Source: CAZGUH01 sp964529005 (lineage in GTDB: Bacteria; Actinomycetota; Acidimicrobiia; Acidimicrobiales; Ilumatobacteraceae). Taken from it: a stretch of DNA of 64,000 bases. Positions 10,444-17,756 of this stretch are shown here, piece after piece. Within the stretch, counting starts at the first letter, position 1; each line of letters begins with the position of its first letter. The notes under the pieces are model-generated. The model had not been told where the DNA came from, ran no database searches, and saw nothing but the letters and a program-made list of their open reading frames with translations. The stretch covers positions 68,228-132,227 of the forward strand of contig CAZGUH010000005.1 in NCBI GenBank assembly GCA_964529005.1, read 5' to 3'. The position numbers were made by a program, and so were the translations under genes.

Positions 10444-11016
10444 TCAGCCGTCGTTGCCGAAGTTCTCCCAGTAGCGGCTCGGTGTCGGACCACGCTGCCC
10501 TTGGTACTTGGAACCGCGTGCGCCCTTGCCGTACGGGTTGTCGGCGGGGGTGGTCATGCGCATGAAGCTCACCTGGCCGATCTTCATGCCCGGGTAGATG
10601 GTGATCGGCAAGCTGGCGACGTTCGCCAGCTCGAGCGTGATGTGACCATCGAACCCGGCGTCGATGAAGCCGGCGGTGGAGTGGATCAGCAAGCCGAGAC
10701 GGCCGAGGCTCGACTTCCCTTCGACCCGGCCGACCAGATCGTCGGGCACGGCGACCCGCTCGAAGGTGCTGCCGAGTACGAACTCGCCGGGATGCAGCAT
10801 GAACACCCCACCCTCGCCGATCTCCACCAGCTCGGTGAGGTCGGAGAGGTCCTTCTTCACGTCGATGATCCCGGCCGTGTGGTTGCGGAAGACCCGGAAG
10901 AGGTTTGACACCCGCACGTCGATCGACGACGGCTGGATCAGCGCCTCGTCGAGCGGGTCGATGACGATGCGCCCGGCAGCGATCTCCTCGCGCAGGCTCC
11001 GATCGGACAAGATCAC
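10444..11016 (-). CDS. dcd: dCTP deaminase, probably the bifunctional dCTP deaminase/dUTPase type
   Basis: Makes dUTP (or dUMP directly) from dCTP for thymidylate synthesis. The 190-residue protein starts ILSDRSLREEIAAGRIVIDP and contains QPSSIDVR, HPGEFVLGSTFE, GKSSLGRLGLLIHSTAGFIDAGFDGHITLEL and the C-terminal GSKYQGQRGPTPSRYWENF. The HSTAGFID stretch resembles the mycobacterial bifunctional enzyme; the Escherichia coli type has AHRID here. Two GTG codons can start it (11022 and 11016). The one at 11016 matches the mycobacterial N-terminus (M-LSDR) and lies 8 nt after TAGGGT, so it is preferred. Confidence 0.93.
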   Translation of the reverse strand: MILSDRSLREEIAAGRIVIDPLDEALIQPSSIDVRVSNLFRVFRNHTAGIIDVKKDLSDLTELVEIGEGGVFMLHPGEFVLGSTFERVAVPDDLVGRVEGKSSLGRLGLLIHSTAGFIDAGFDGHITLELANVASLPITIYPGMKIGQVSFMRMTTPADNPYGKGARGSKYQGQRGPTPSRYWENFGNDG

Positions 11017-11024
11017 GATCACGC

Positions 11025-11030
11025 ACCCTA
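11025..11030 (-). promoter_or_regulatory. -10 hexamer TAGGGT for dcd
   Basis: On the minus strand the hexamer ends 8 nt before the GTG at 11016, the same spacing seen at other leaderless-looking genes here. Confidence 0.4.
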
Positions 11031-11081
11031 GTGGTGACCATCGAGGCGGCCCGCCCGTGGCAGGACCAGGGGCGCAGTTGC

Positions 11082-11087
11082 TAGCCT
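11082..11087 (+). promoter_or_regulatory. -10 hexamer TAGCCT for tRNA-Gly
   Basis: TAGCCT ends 11 nt upstream of the mature 5' end of tRNA-Gly, a normal distance for a short tRNA leader. Confidence 0.45.
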
Positions 11088-11098
11088 GCCGTCGCCGC

Positions 11099-11169
11099 GC
11101 GGATGTAGTTCAACGGCAGAACATCAGCTTCCCAAGCTGAGAATGCGGGTTCGATTCCCGTCGTCCGCT
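11099..11169 (+). tRNA. tRNA-Gly (anticodon CCC)
   Basis: 71-nt cloverleaf. The acceptor stem GCGGATG pairs with CGTCCGC. The D stem is GTTC/GAAC. The anticodon stem TCAGC/GCTGA closes the loop TTCCCAA, giving anticodon CCC (reads GGG). The T arm is GCGGG-TTCGATT-CCCGT. The discriminator base is T and CCA is not encoded. It stands alone; no integrase gene or attachment-site duplication is seen next to it. Confidence 0.96.
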
Positions 11170-11217
11170 CTCTGAGCGATTTGCGAGCCGTGGCGGTGGC
11201 TTCCCTTCGAATGCCGC

Positions 11218-11592
11218 TCAGGCGACACCACCGGTGATGTGCTCCAGGGCGATGCACCACTGGTCGGCGGGGAGTCGTACGCCGGGCTGAACTGGTCGAC
11301 GGAAGAGCATGAAGCCAAGCTCTCCGTTGGTCCAGTTCGAGGCTTTGTCGTAGACGTGCACGAGATCCCAGCCGTTCTCGCCAGCGACAGCGAGGACCTG
11401 TTGCATGCGCTGCATGCTGTTGAAACGGCCGATGTTGACGACGCCGAACTGATACCTCGGCGAGTTGCCGAGGTACGGCTCCTCCCACTGCTGACCATCC
11501 GCTGCCACGTGAGACGTCCACTGCGTGCCGTCGTGGTAACGGCTGCGGCCGTCGACGACAGGATCAGGATGCCAACCGGGTTGAACCGCCAC
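11218..11592 (-). CDS. DUF2510 domain protein
   Basis: 124-residue protein of unknown function. The N-terminus (PGWHPDPVVDGRSRYHDGTQWTSHV, split here as PGWHPDPVV and RYHDGTQWTSHV) is a DUF2510 module, a short Trp-rich actinobacterial domain usually found on membrane proteins. The C-terminal part (FGVVNIGRFNSM, then ENGWDLVHVYDK and GELGFMLFRRP) resembles DUF4177-like small domains. No membrane segment is present, unlike most DUF2510 proteins. Start is GTG at 11592. Lies just past tRNA-Gly on the opposite strand. Confidence 0.65.
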   Translation of the reverse strand: MAVQPGWHPDPVVDGRSRYHDGTQWTSHVAADGQQWEEPYLGNSPRYQFGVVNIGRFNSMQRMQQVLAVAGENGWDLVHVYDKASNWTNGELGFMLFRRPVQPGVRLPADQWCIALEHITGGVA

Positions 11593-11676
11593 AGCGCGAA
11601 CAGTAGAGCGATCGCCGTCGTGAGCGTGGGTCGAACGCCGCGTGTCCCCTCGGCGCGGGGCGGGCTGCGGGACGCG

Positions 11677-12015
11677 TCAGCAGCTTCGCCGGCCGCCGAA
11701 CATGTCCTGAACACGTCTCACGGCGGCCGCGTCCAGATCCGGGCGGTCGCGGTCGCCCTCGTGCCCGTACGCCGTGATCCACCACCCGTCGCCGACGAGG
11801 CATGGGCTTCCGCCATTGCGCGCGATCCAACGGTCGGATTCGTCCGTGTCGACCACGAACACGGTCGTCCGCTCGCCGGGGCAGGACCAGGTCGAGGAAG
11901 CCATGGTGTGGCAGTTGGTCCACGTGCCCTCGTCTTCGAGCCTCTGGATGATCTCGTCGACGCTGGGCGGGTCGCCCTCGGCGGCTGCGGCGATCGCACC
12001 GATGGCGACGATCAC
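11677..12015 (-). CDS. Small hypothetical protein, possibly exported
   Basis: 112 residues, not recognised. The N-terminus is hydrophobic (MIVAIGAIAAAAEGD). The remainder is Trp/Asp-rich with four cysteines (TNCHTM, STWSCPG, GSPCLVGDGWW, and a terminal Cys). An in-frame TAG lies 8 codons upstream of the GTG at 12015 and no ribosome site is visible, so either the start is unusual or the N-terminus is degraded. The opposite strand is also open over much of this region, which lowers confidence. It could be an exported remnant related to the neighbouring small genes. Confidence 0.4.
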   Translation of the reverse strand: MIVAIGAIAAAAEGDPPSVDEIIQRLEDEGTWTNCHTMASSTWSCPGERTTVFVVDTDESDRWIARNGGSPCLVGDGWWITAYGHEGDRDRPDLDAAAVRRVQDMFGGRRSC

Positions 12016-12142
12016 CGCGAACGCGCCAGCGGCGACGACCTACCACGCTCTAGCCGCATCACGCTCGATGTGTATCGTCGGGCCAAGGAGACGGCTTCGG
12101 CGGCGGAGGGCGACGCGAGGCCGTCGTCGGCAGGGAGCAAGC

Positions 12143-12775
12143 ATGGCGCAGAGATGGCAGAGCCCGAGCGGTGAGAACATCACCATCCCGGACGGGTTCG
12201 AGCCGAGCGGGTGGCAACGAATCGGGTCGAGCTCGGCTGTCGAGCCCTCTCGATACTCCGACGGCCTCGAACTCTGGGAGAACGCGCGCACGGGCGCACG
12301 CACCATCGGTTTCGAGGGCATCGAGTCCATCTTCGGCAAGGACTGGCGCAGGATCGGACCCTTCGGCGCCCCGTCTCCGTCTGGTGTCAAAGCCCCCGCT
12401 GCGCCCACCGCAGCTCAGCCCACCAGCGCTCCGTCCGCCGGCTCCCTGCCACACCCGGGCGTCTCTCCGGGTGCGTCGGGAGCCAATGGCGATGGCGCAG
12501 CGGTCCCGAGGCCCCTGTCGCCCGCCGCCGCACGCGCCCGCGGCGCGGCAGCGACCGTCGAGGCGCTGAGCTGGATCCTCATGTTCCTGGGAATCGTGGT
12601 CGGAATCGTGGTCGCGATCCAGAAGGAGGTCAGCTTCGCGACGGACGAGACGACCCATCCGTATGTCGGCACAGGCATCGCGATCATCGTTGTCTCGATC
12701 TTCCAGGCCTGCACGCTGATCATGATCAGCGCCTACATCCAGTTCCGCGTCACCGAGTCATCGGCACGCAATTGA
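12143..12775 (+). CDS. Hypothetical membrane protein with two C-terminal helices
   Basis: 210 residues. The N-terminal 80 residues are soluble and Trp-rich (IPDGFEPSGWQRIG; RIGPFGAP). A low-complexity Ala/Pro/Ser linker follows, then two membrane helices (ALSWILMFLGIVVGIVVAI and YVGTGIAIIVVSIFQACTL). ATG at 12143 has AGGGAG 6 nt upstream. Its stop overlaps the TTG start of the DNA methyltransferase (TTGA), so the two are probably co-translated. The function is unknown; coupling to a methyltransferase is the only clue. Confidence 0.7.
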   Translation: MAQRWQSPSGENITIPDGFEPSGWQRIGSSSAVEPSRYSDGLELWENARTGARTIGFEGIESIFGKDWRRIGPFGAPSPSGVKAPAAPTAAQPTSAPSAGSLPHPGVSPGASGANGDGAAVPRPLSPAAARARGAAATVEALSWILMFLGIVVGIVVAIQKEVSFATDETTHPYVGTGIAIIVVSIFQACTLIMISAYIQFRVTESSARN

Positions 12776-13941
12776 CGCCAGCACAGACGCTCAACGGTGC
12801 CCCCCGTCTTCATCACGGCTGCACGCACGGACCTCGCGTCGCGGAGTTCTTCGCCGGGATCGGGCTCGTGCGCCTCGGGCTCGAGCAGTCCGGCTTCGAG
12901 GTCGTGTGGTCGAACGACATCGACGCGGCGAAGCACGCCATGTATGTCAACAACTTCGGCGCCGGCGAGGGTCACGAATTCGCGCTGAGCGATGTCGGCC
13001 ACGTCGATGGGGCGTCGATGCCGGCCGTCGACGTCGCCTGGGCGTCCTTCCCCTGCACCGACTTGTCGCTCGCCGGGTCACGGCGCGGGCTCGCTGGCTC
13101 GGAGTCCGGCGCCTTCTTCCACTTCGCTCGCATCGTCAGCGAGCTGACGAAGCGTCCGAGCGTCGTCGCGCTCGAGAACGTCGTCGGCCTGGCCACCAGC
13201 CGGGGCGGCGACGACCTGCGCGTTGCGGTCTCCGAGCTGAACGCGCTCGGGTACTCGGTCGACGTCATCACGCTCGACGCCCGCCGATTCGTTCCACAGT
13301 CACGCCCGCGGATCTTCCTCGTCGGGTCGCTCGAACCGGTGGCCAGCGGCACGCCGAACGACGTCCTGCGGCCCGAGTGGATGCAGTTCGTGTTCGACGA
13401 CGCCGATCTCCGCACGCACCAGGCTCCGTTGCCGTCACCGCCACCGCCGCTGAGCGAGGGGTTCTCCGCCGCGGCCGACCGCCTCGCTCCCGGGGATCCG
13501 GCGTGGTGGGACGACGAGCGCACGACACGCTTCCTCGATTCGCTGTCGGACCGGCAGCGGGCGCGCCTCGAACGCCTGCGGTCCGGCGCACGGATCAGCT
13601 ACCGCACGATGTACCGACGGACGCGTGAGGGCTCCGCGGTGTGGGAGATCCGGGCCGACGATCTGGCCGGCTGCCTGCGAACGGCGCGCGGGGGATCGTC
13701 GAAGCAGGCCGTCGTCCGAGCCGGGCGCGGCGCCGTGAGAGCCCGATGGATGACGGCCCACGAGTACGCGACGCTCATGGGCGCTCCCTCGTACCTCCTC
13801 ACGGGCATCCGGCCCCTCCAGGCGATGTTCGGCTTCGGGGACGCAGTCTGCGTACCCGTCGTGCAGTGGATCGGCGAGCACTACCTGATGCCGCTGCTCG
13901 ACGGGGCGTTCACCCCGCGCAGCACGGCTCGAGCCAGCTGA
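12772..13941 (+). CDS. DNA (cytosine-5-)-methyltransferase, orphan
   Basis: 389-residue C5-cytosine methyltransferase. The motifs are in order: I EFFAGIGLVRLGLE (near residue 25, S-adenosylmethionine binding), IV FPCTDLSLAGSRRGL with catalytic Cys95, VI ENV (residues 135-137), VIII QSRPRIFLVG (about 176), then a target-recognition region, and IX/X near the C-terminus (LMGAPSYLLTG; MFGFGDAVCVPVVQW). The start is inferred as TTG at 12772, overlapping the preceding stop; no ATG or GTG lies between it and motif I. No restriction endonuclease, Vsr or McrBC gene is adjacent, so it looks like a solitary methyltransferase. Confidence 0.9.
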   Translation: MTPAQTLNGAPRLHHGCTHGPRVAEFFAGIGLVRLGLEQSGFEVVWSNDIDAAKHAMYVNNFGAGEGHEFALSDVGHVDGASMPAVDVAWASFPCTDLSLAGSRRGLAGSESGAFFHFARIVSELTKRPSVVALENVVGLATSRGGDDLRVAVSELNALGYSVDVITLDARRFVPQSRPRIFLVGSLEPVASGTPNDVLRPEWMQFVFDDADLRTHQAPLPSPPPPLSEGFSAAADRLAPGDPAWWDDERTTRFLDSLSDRQRARLERLRSGARISYRTMYRRTREGSAVWEIRADDLAGCLRTARGGSSKQAVVRAGRGAVRARWMTAHEYATLMGAPSYLLTGIRPLQAMFGFGDAVCVPVVQWIGEHYLMPLLDGAFTPRSTARAS

Positions 13942-13965
13942 GCCTCGGGCACGCTTCTCGCCGCC

Positions 13966-14715
13966 TCACATCGCGATCTCGTCCAGCGGGCCCCGCGGCC
14001 CACGGCGGATGAACCACTCGAAGCCGTAGACCGCGGCGAACGTCGCGTCGTCCATCGTCAACACGTCGGCGTCGGCCGAGATCTGGCTGACATGAGCAGC
14101 GATCGCTCGGCGCTTCGCCTCGATGACGGGGCGCACGTCGACCGTCGTCGTCACGAGCACGGTCGGCACGCCGACGGGCGCCGGATCGGCGAGCGCAGCG
14201 AGAGCGTGCCCGACGAGATGCGTTTCCACGAAATGCAGGTACTCCCGATCGACCGTCGCTTCGTAGACCGTCGGGATCTCGGCGATGCGGGCCGCTTCGA
14301 TGCCTACTTCGTGCACGGCGACGTGGTCCGGATGCCCGTAGATGCCGCCGTCGTCGTAGGCCACCAGACTCGACGCGCCGACGCGGCGGACGACGTCGGC
14401 CAAGCGCGCCGCGGCATCGCCGACCGCAGCGTCGCGGAACGCGCCCGCGGGACGACCTCGGGCCGAGGGCGCCAGCCCGGAGTCGGAGTATCCCAGGAAC
14501 ACGACATCGGAGACGCCCAGCCGCTCGCAGGCAGCGCGGGTCTCGGCGACGCGGCGCGGGCCCAGGGCGGCGGACCCGTCGTCGGCGCCCAGCTCGCCGG
14601 ACGTGGCGATGACCACCACCGCGCGGTGGCCGCCGCCGACCATACGGGCGATCGTGCCGCCGGTGAAGATCGCCTCGTCGTCAGGGTGGGCGTGGAAGAA
14701 GACGATCGTCGACAT
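13966..14715 (-). CDS. PIG-L family deacetylase (MshB/Mca-like)
   Basis: 249-residue zinc-dependent N-acetylglucosaminyl deacetylase fold. The metal-binding motif AHPDDE lies at residues 9-14 and the second motif GIYGHPDHVAVHEVG further on; the segment VFLGYSDSGL is also typical. Homologues in actinobacteria include MshB (mycothiol synthesis) and Mca (mycothiol S-conjugate amidase). The sequence alone does not separate these from other PIG-L deacetylases. Convergent with the methyltransferase, 24 bp between stops. Confidence 0.88.
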   Translation of the reverse strand: MSTIVFFHAHPDDEAIFTGGTIARMVGGGHRAVVVIATSGELGADDGSAALGPRRVAETRAACERLGVSDVVFLGYSDSGLAPSARGRPAGAFRDAAVGDAAARLADVVRRVGASSLVAYDDGGIYGHPDHVAVHEVGIEAARIAEIPTVYEATVDREYLHFVETHLVGHALAALADPAPVGVPTVLVTTTVDVRPVIEAKRRAIAAHVSQISADADVLTMDDATFAAVYGFEWFIRRGPRGPLDEIAM

Positions 14716-14853
14716 CAGGCATTGCCCGTCATCGGGCCGTCGCGGGCACGGGCAGACGGCGATCAGGCACGGACCGATTGTGGCGCATCGACACGTCGAA
14801 CGAACCAGACCTGCCAGATGTGAGGGAACGAGCTCGGGTTGACGTGCGCCTGG

Positions 14854-14901
14854 GTTGTCAGCAGGTTACGTTGTCATCAGGTTGCGTTGTCATTGGGTTG
14901 C
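14854..14901 (+). repeat. Three 16-bp direct repeats, probable antitoxin operator
   Basis: Three contiguous copies: GTTGTCAGCAGGTTAC (14854), GTTGTCATCAGGTTGC (14870) and GTTGTCATTGGGTTGC (14886). The unit length is a turn and a half of the helix. The last copy overlaps a possible -35 (TTGCGT, 14882-14887), with a candidate -10 TAGCGT 17 nt later (14905-14910) and the antitoxin ATG at 14933. The position suggests self-repression by the Xre-family antitoxin. Confidence 0.65.
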
Positions 14902-14932
14902 CCCTAGCGTGCGCCCCTGGGAGGTGTCGAAG

Positions 14933-15379
14933 ATGGCACGTCGAACTGCGGAACTGCGCCGCCAGTCGGCCGCGCGTGTGGTCGTCGAGCAGATGGTCGC
15001 GGATGCACTCGATCTCGACGCCGTCGCGGCCGAGCTCGATCGGGTGCGCGCCGTGCAGCCCCTCGCCCGCACGATGGAGGTGTGGGGCCTGAGCCACGCC
15101 GATGTCGCGCGCATGTTCGGCGTCACCCGCCAGGCGGTCGCCAAGTGGATTGCCGCGGGCGTCCCTGCGGAGCGTGCGTCGGCGGTCGCCGACCTCGCCG
15201 CGGCCACCGACCTGCTGGTGCGCCATGTGCAGCGCGACCGCATCGCGGCTGTCGTCCGCCGGCCAGCGCCCGCCTTGGGGCAACGTTCGCTGGTCGAGCT
15301 CGCGGCGACGGATGGCGCCGGCGCGGTCCTCGCCGCGTGCCGGGCGATGTTCGCGTTCGGTCAGGTCGAGGGTTCGTGA
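14933..15379 (+). CDS. Xre/MbcA/ParS-type antitoxin of a RES-Xre pair
   Basis: 148-residue antitoxin. It has an N-terminal helical region, a helix-turn-helix (GLSHADVARMFGVTRQAVAKWI, about residues 52-73) and a C-terminal DUF2384-like toxin-binding part (ALGQRSLVELAATDGAGAV). ATG at 14933 is preceded by a strong ribosome site GGGAGGTG. It probably binds the three upstream repeats and represses its own operon. Its stop overlaps the next gene's GTG start (GTGA), as usual for RES-Xre toxin-antitoxin operons such as mycobacterial MbcTA. Confidence 0.88.
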   Translation: MARRTAELRRQSAARVVVEQMVADALDLDAVAAELDRVRAVQPLARTMEVWGLSHADVARMFGVTRQAVAKWIAAGVPAERASAVADLAAATDLLVRHVQRDRIAAVVRRPAPALGQRSLVELAATDGAGAVLAACRAMFAFGQVEGS

Positions 15380-15918
15380 CGATGATCGCCGAGGACGTGC
15401 CCGACGGGCATTCGTGGTGGCGCATCGCGCCATCCGACTGGGACGACCCGCTCGATGCGAGCTTCGCCGGCCAGCGCGGCGGGCGCTGGAACCCTCCGGG
15501 CAGCTTTCCGACGCTCTACCTCAACGAGGACCGCGTCACCGCTCGCGTCAACATGCAGCTGTTCGCGGCCCGCTGGCCGTACGAACCCGAGGACCTGCGC
15601 GCCGACGCTGCTCCGGTCTTGGTCGAGGCCCTGCTGCCGCGGGCACAACGCGTCGCGGACGCGCACACGCCAGCCGGCGTCTCCCGGCTCGGTCTTCCGC
15701 CCACGTACCCCGTCGACGCGCGGGGCGAGACGGTCGCCCACGACGTCTGCCAAACGATCGGCTCGCGGGTGCACGAGCGCGGCCTGCGCGGTGTCCGCTG
15801 CCGCTCCGCGCAAGCGCCGCTGGGCGCAGGGCGCGAGCTGGCATGGTTCCCGGCCACAGCGCGGAGCCGAGCGCGCCGAGGCGCCACGCTGACGTTCACC
15901 GAATGGTTCTGGGCGTGA
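15376..15918 (+). CDS. RES-domain toxin
   Basis: 180-residue RES-domain protein, the toxin partner of the preceding Xre antitoxin. Characterised family members act on NAD+ (MbcT as a phosphorylase) or ADP-ribosylate a target (ParT). Family features are Arg16 in WWRIAP, then GGRWNPPG and TLYL. The conserved Glu expected about 11 residues after the Tyr appears to be Asn (TARVNMQLF), which may alter activity. The start is GTG 15376, overlapping the antitoxin stop; ATG at 15382 is also possible. The stop overlaps the start of a META-domain lipoprotein. Confidence 0.85.
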   Translation: MTMIAEDVPDGHSWWRIAPSDWDDPLDASFAGQRGGRWNPPGSFPTLYLNEDRVTARVNMQLFAARWPYEPEDLRADAAPVLVEALLPRAQRVADAHTPAGVSRLGLPPTYPVDARGETVAHDVCQTIGSRVHERGLRGVRCRSAQAPLGAGRELAWFPATARSRARRGATLTFTEWFWA

Positions 15919-16721
15919 GGAATCGCGTGGCAGCTCATCGACGTCGGTCCGCGGCAGCCGCCGCGCTCGCCGGCGCGCTCGTCGTCGCCCTCGGAATGTC
16001 CGGGTGCGGTGACGGGTCGATCCCGACGGCGACAATCGATCCCGACGACCTCGACCTCACCGGTCGCACGTTCCTGTCGACCGAGGTGCAGGGATACACG
16101 CTGGCTCCGGACACCCGGGTGGTGCTCACCTTCGACCGCGAACGTGTGGGCGCGTCGGCCGGATGCAACGCGCTGGACGGCGACTTCGAGGTCGACGACA
16201 GCGTTCTCGTGGTCGACAAGGTCACCCAGACCGAGATCGGGTGCTCGCCCGAGCTCGCCGATCAGGATCGGTGGCTCGCAGAGCTGCTGACGTCCCGCCC
16301 GACGCTCAGCCGGGCCGGCCCCACGATCACCCTGACCACAGCCGCCGTCACGGTCCGGCTCACCGATCAGGAGGTCGCCGACCCAGATCGCCCACTCGAA
16401 GGCACCGTGTGGACGGTCGTGTCGACGATCGTCGGTGACGGGGCCAGCCAGGCGCCCCCGGGCGGCTCGATCGTCTTCGACGGCGGCACGGTGGAGGTCG
16501 AACTCGGATGCAACACCGGGACCGGCGCGTACACGCTGGAAGGGTCGACGATCACGTTCGGTGAGTTGACGGCGACGGCGAAGACGTGCGATGACGCCGG
16601 CGTCATGGCGCTCGAGACGGCGATGACCGACGTCTTGCGCGGCGACGTGACGTTCCACATCACCGCCAGCCGGCTCGACCTCACGGGTCCGGCAGGGGGC
16701 TTGCAGCTGCGGGCGAGCTGA
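15915..16721 (+). CDS. META-domain lipoprotein (two HslJ-like repeats)
   Basis: 268-residue lipoprotein. Signal peptide with an Arg-rich start and lipobox GMSGC (Cys31), then two META domains: first from DLDLTGRTFLSTEVQGYTL with GCNALDGDFEV, second from RPLEGTVWTVVSTIVGDG with LGCNTGTGAYTLE. META/HslJ proteins are envelope proteins linked to stress or antibiotic tolerance in E. coli; the function here is unknown. GTG at 15915 overlaps the RES toxin stop (GTGA), so it is the third gene of the toxin-antitoxin operon. The 3' end overlaps the convergent HD-domain gene by 41 nt. Confidence 0.83.
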   Translation: MRNRVAAHRRRSAAAAALAGALVVALGMSGCGDGSIPTATIDPDDLDLTGRTFLSTEVQGYTLAPDTRVVLTFDRERVGASAGCNALDGDFEVDDSVLVVDKVTQTEIGCSPELADQDRWLAELLTSRPTLSRAGPTITLTTAAVTVRLTDQEVADPDRPLEGTVWTVVSTIVGDGASQAPPGGSIVFDGGTVEVELGCNTGTGAYTLEGSTITFGELTATAKTCDDAGVMALETAMTDVLRGDVTFHITASRLDLTGPAGGLQLRAS

Positions 16722-17322
16722 CCTCGCCGTCACGCATCGCCGCGTAGGCGGCGCTGATGCGCTCACGAGCGACCGCCCACAGCGCTGCGGACGCCGCTCC
16801 GATCGGACTGTTGCGGCGGACGACCCGCTCCTCGTCGATGGCGTGGCGCACCCACGGCGCCTCGTCGCCGCTGGCGTGGTTCAGCAGCACCGGCTGCATC
16901 CGATCGACGGCGTTGGCGAAGCGGGCGTCCGCGGTCGCACCGGCCTCGAACTCTTCCCACAAGGCTCGAAGGCTTTGCCCCTGATCATCCGGCAGGAGGC
17001 CGAAGATCCGGTCGGCTGCGGCTGTCTCTCGCTCGGCCTTCGAGGCATAGCCCGCCTCGTCGTAGGCGAAGGTGTCCCCCGCGTCGATCTCCACCAGGTC
17101 GTGGAGCACGCACATCAGGACCACCCGGCTGACGTCGACCGGCTCGTCTGCCCACTCCGACAGCACGAGGGCGAACAGAGCAAGGTGCCACGAATGCTCG
17201 GCCGTGTTCTCCCGGCGGGCGCCGCCCATGATCGGCGTCTGGCGCTCCACCAGCTTCAACGAGTCGACGGCGAGCAGGAACTCGAGCTGTTGGCGGAGAC
17301 GGTCGTCAGCCACGCTGTGCAT
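16681..17322 (-). CDS. HD-domain phosphohydrolase (YfbR-like)
   Basis: 213-residue HD-domain protein. The metal ligands are present: His in RRENTAEHSWHLALFA and the HD pair in LMCVLHDLVEIDAGD, with a later Asp (NAVDRMQPVLLNH). This arrangement fits the HD_3 family, which includes the 5'-deoxynucleotidase YfbR. A nucleotide monophosphatase role is likely but not proven. ATG at 17322 was chosen; the longer frame lacks conserved sequence. The gene's end overlaps the lipoprotein gene on the other strand. Confidence 0.8.
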   Translation of the reverse strand: MHSVADDRLRQQLEFLLAVDSLKLVERQTPIMGGARRENTAEHSWHLALFALVLSEWADEPVDVSRVVLMCVLHDLVEIDAGDTFAYDEAGYASKAERETAAADRIFGLLPDDQGQSLRALWEEFEAGATADARFANAVDRMQPVLLNHASGDEAPWVRHAIDEERVVRRNSPIGAASAALWAVARERISAAYAAMRDGEVSSPAAASPLPDP

Positions 17323-17344
17323 CGTGGCATGCCGGCGGTCGGGC

Positions 17345-17554
17345 TCAGCCCACCACCAGAGAGCCGAGCGCGATCGCGGCGACGACGAAGCCGAGCGCGG
17401 CCATCGCAACGCTTCGTCCCACCGGCGCCGTGCGCAGGTCTGCCTCGTCGCGGGGCCGCTCGGGGGGACGCAGGACCGCCATCACATTGCCGACGAACAG
17501 CGCGCCGCCGAGCGCCAGCAGCAACCAGACGATGAGGTCCTCACCGAGGAACAT
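17345..17554 (-). CDS. Small two-helix membrane protein
   Basis: 69 residues, two predicted membrane helices (DLIVWLLLALGGALFVGNVMAV and VAMAALGFVVAAIALGSLVV) joined by a charged loop (RPPERPRDEADLR). Not recognised beyond this. ATG at 17554 starts right before the first helix. It lies 22 bp upstream of the HD-domain gene on the same strand and may be cotranscribed with it. Confidence 0.6.
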   Translation of the reverse strand: MFLGEDLIVWLLLALGGALFVGNVMAVLRPPERPRDEADLRTAPVGRSVAMAALGFVVAAIALGSLVVG

Positions 17555-17604
17555 GTCCCCATGATGCCGGGCCGGAGCCCGGACCGCCCAGCCTCGCCGG
17601 TGCC

Positions 17605-17636
17605 TGGGCCGGCCGTGTTGCGGCACGGCCGGCCCA
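17605..17636 (-). terminator. Strong hairpin downstream of dnaB
   Basis: Perfect 13-bp stem (TGGGCCGGCCGTG and its complement) with a 6-nt loop TTGCGG. It lies about 120 bp past the dnaB stop and just upstream of the next minus-strand gene. No T-run follows, so termination may need Rho or be T-independent. Confidence 0.5.
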
Positions 17637-17756
17637 AGCGTGGGCATCCGACAGAGAGGGTGCGGACAGCCCGAAGCAGGCCATCCACCGTGACCTGCCG
17701 AGGAAACAGAGTCCGCACGACGGCTCCGATGACGCGAAAACGCGAGAAATCTCGAT

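Noticed and set aside
11099..13941. Integrated element at tRNA-Gly
   Set aside because: The methyltransferase and small hypotheticals look accessory, but there is no integrase, transposase or repeated tRNA end in the region.
12772..13941. Complete restriction-modification system
   Set aside because: Only the methyltransferase is recognisable. The upstream membrane protein and downstream PIG-L deacetylase show no nuclease motifs.
14854..14901. CRISPR array
   Set aside because: The three 16-bp copies are contiguous with no spacers, and no cas genes are near. They fit an operator better.
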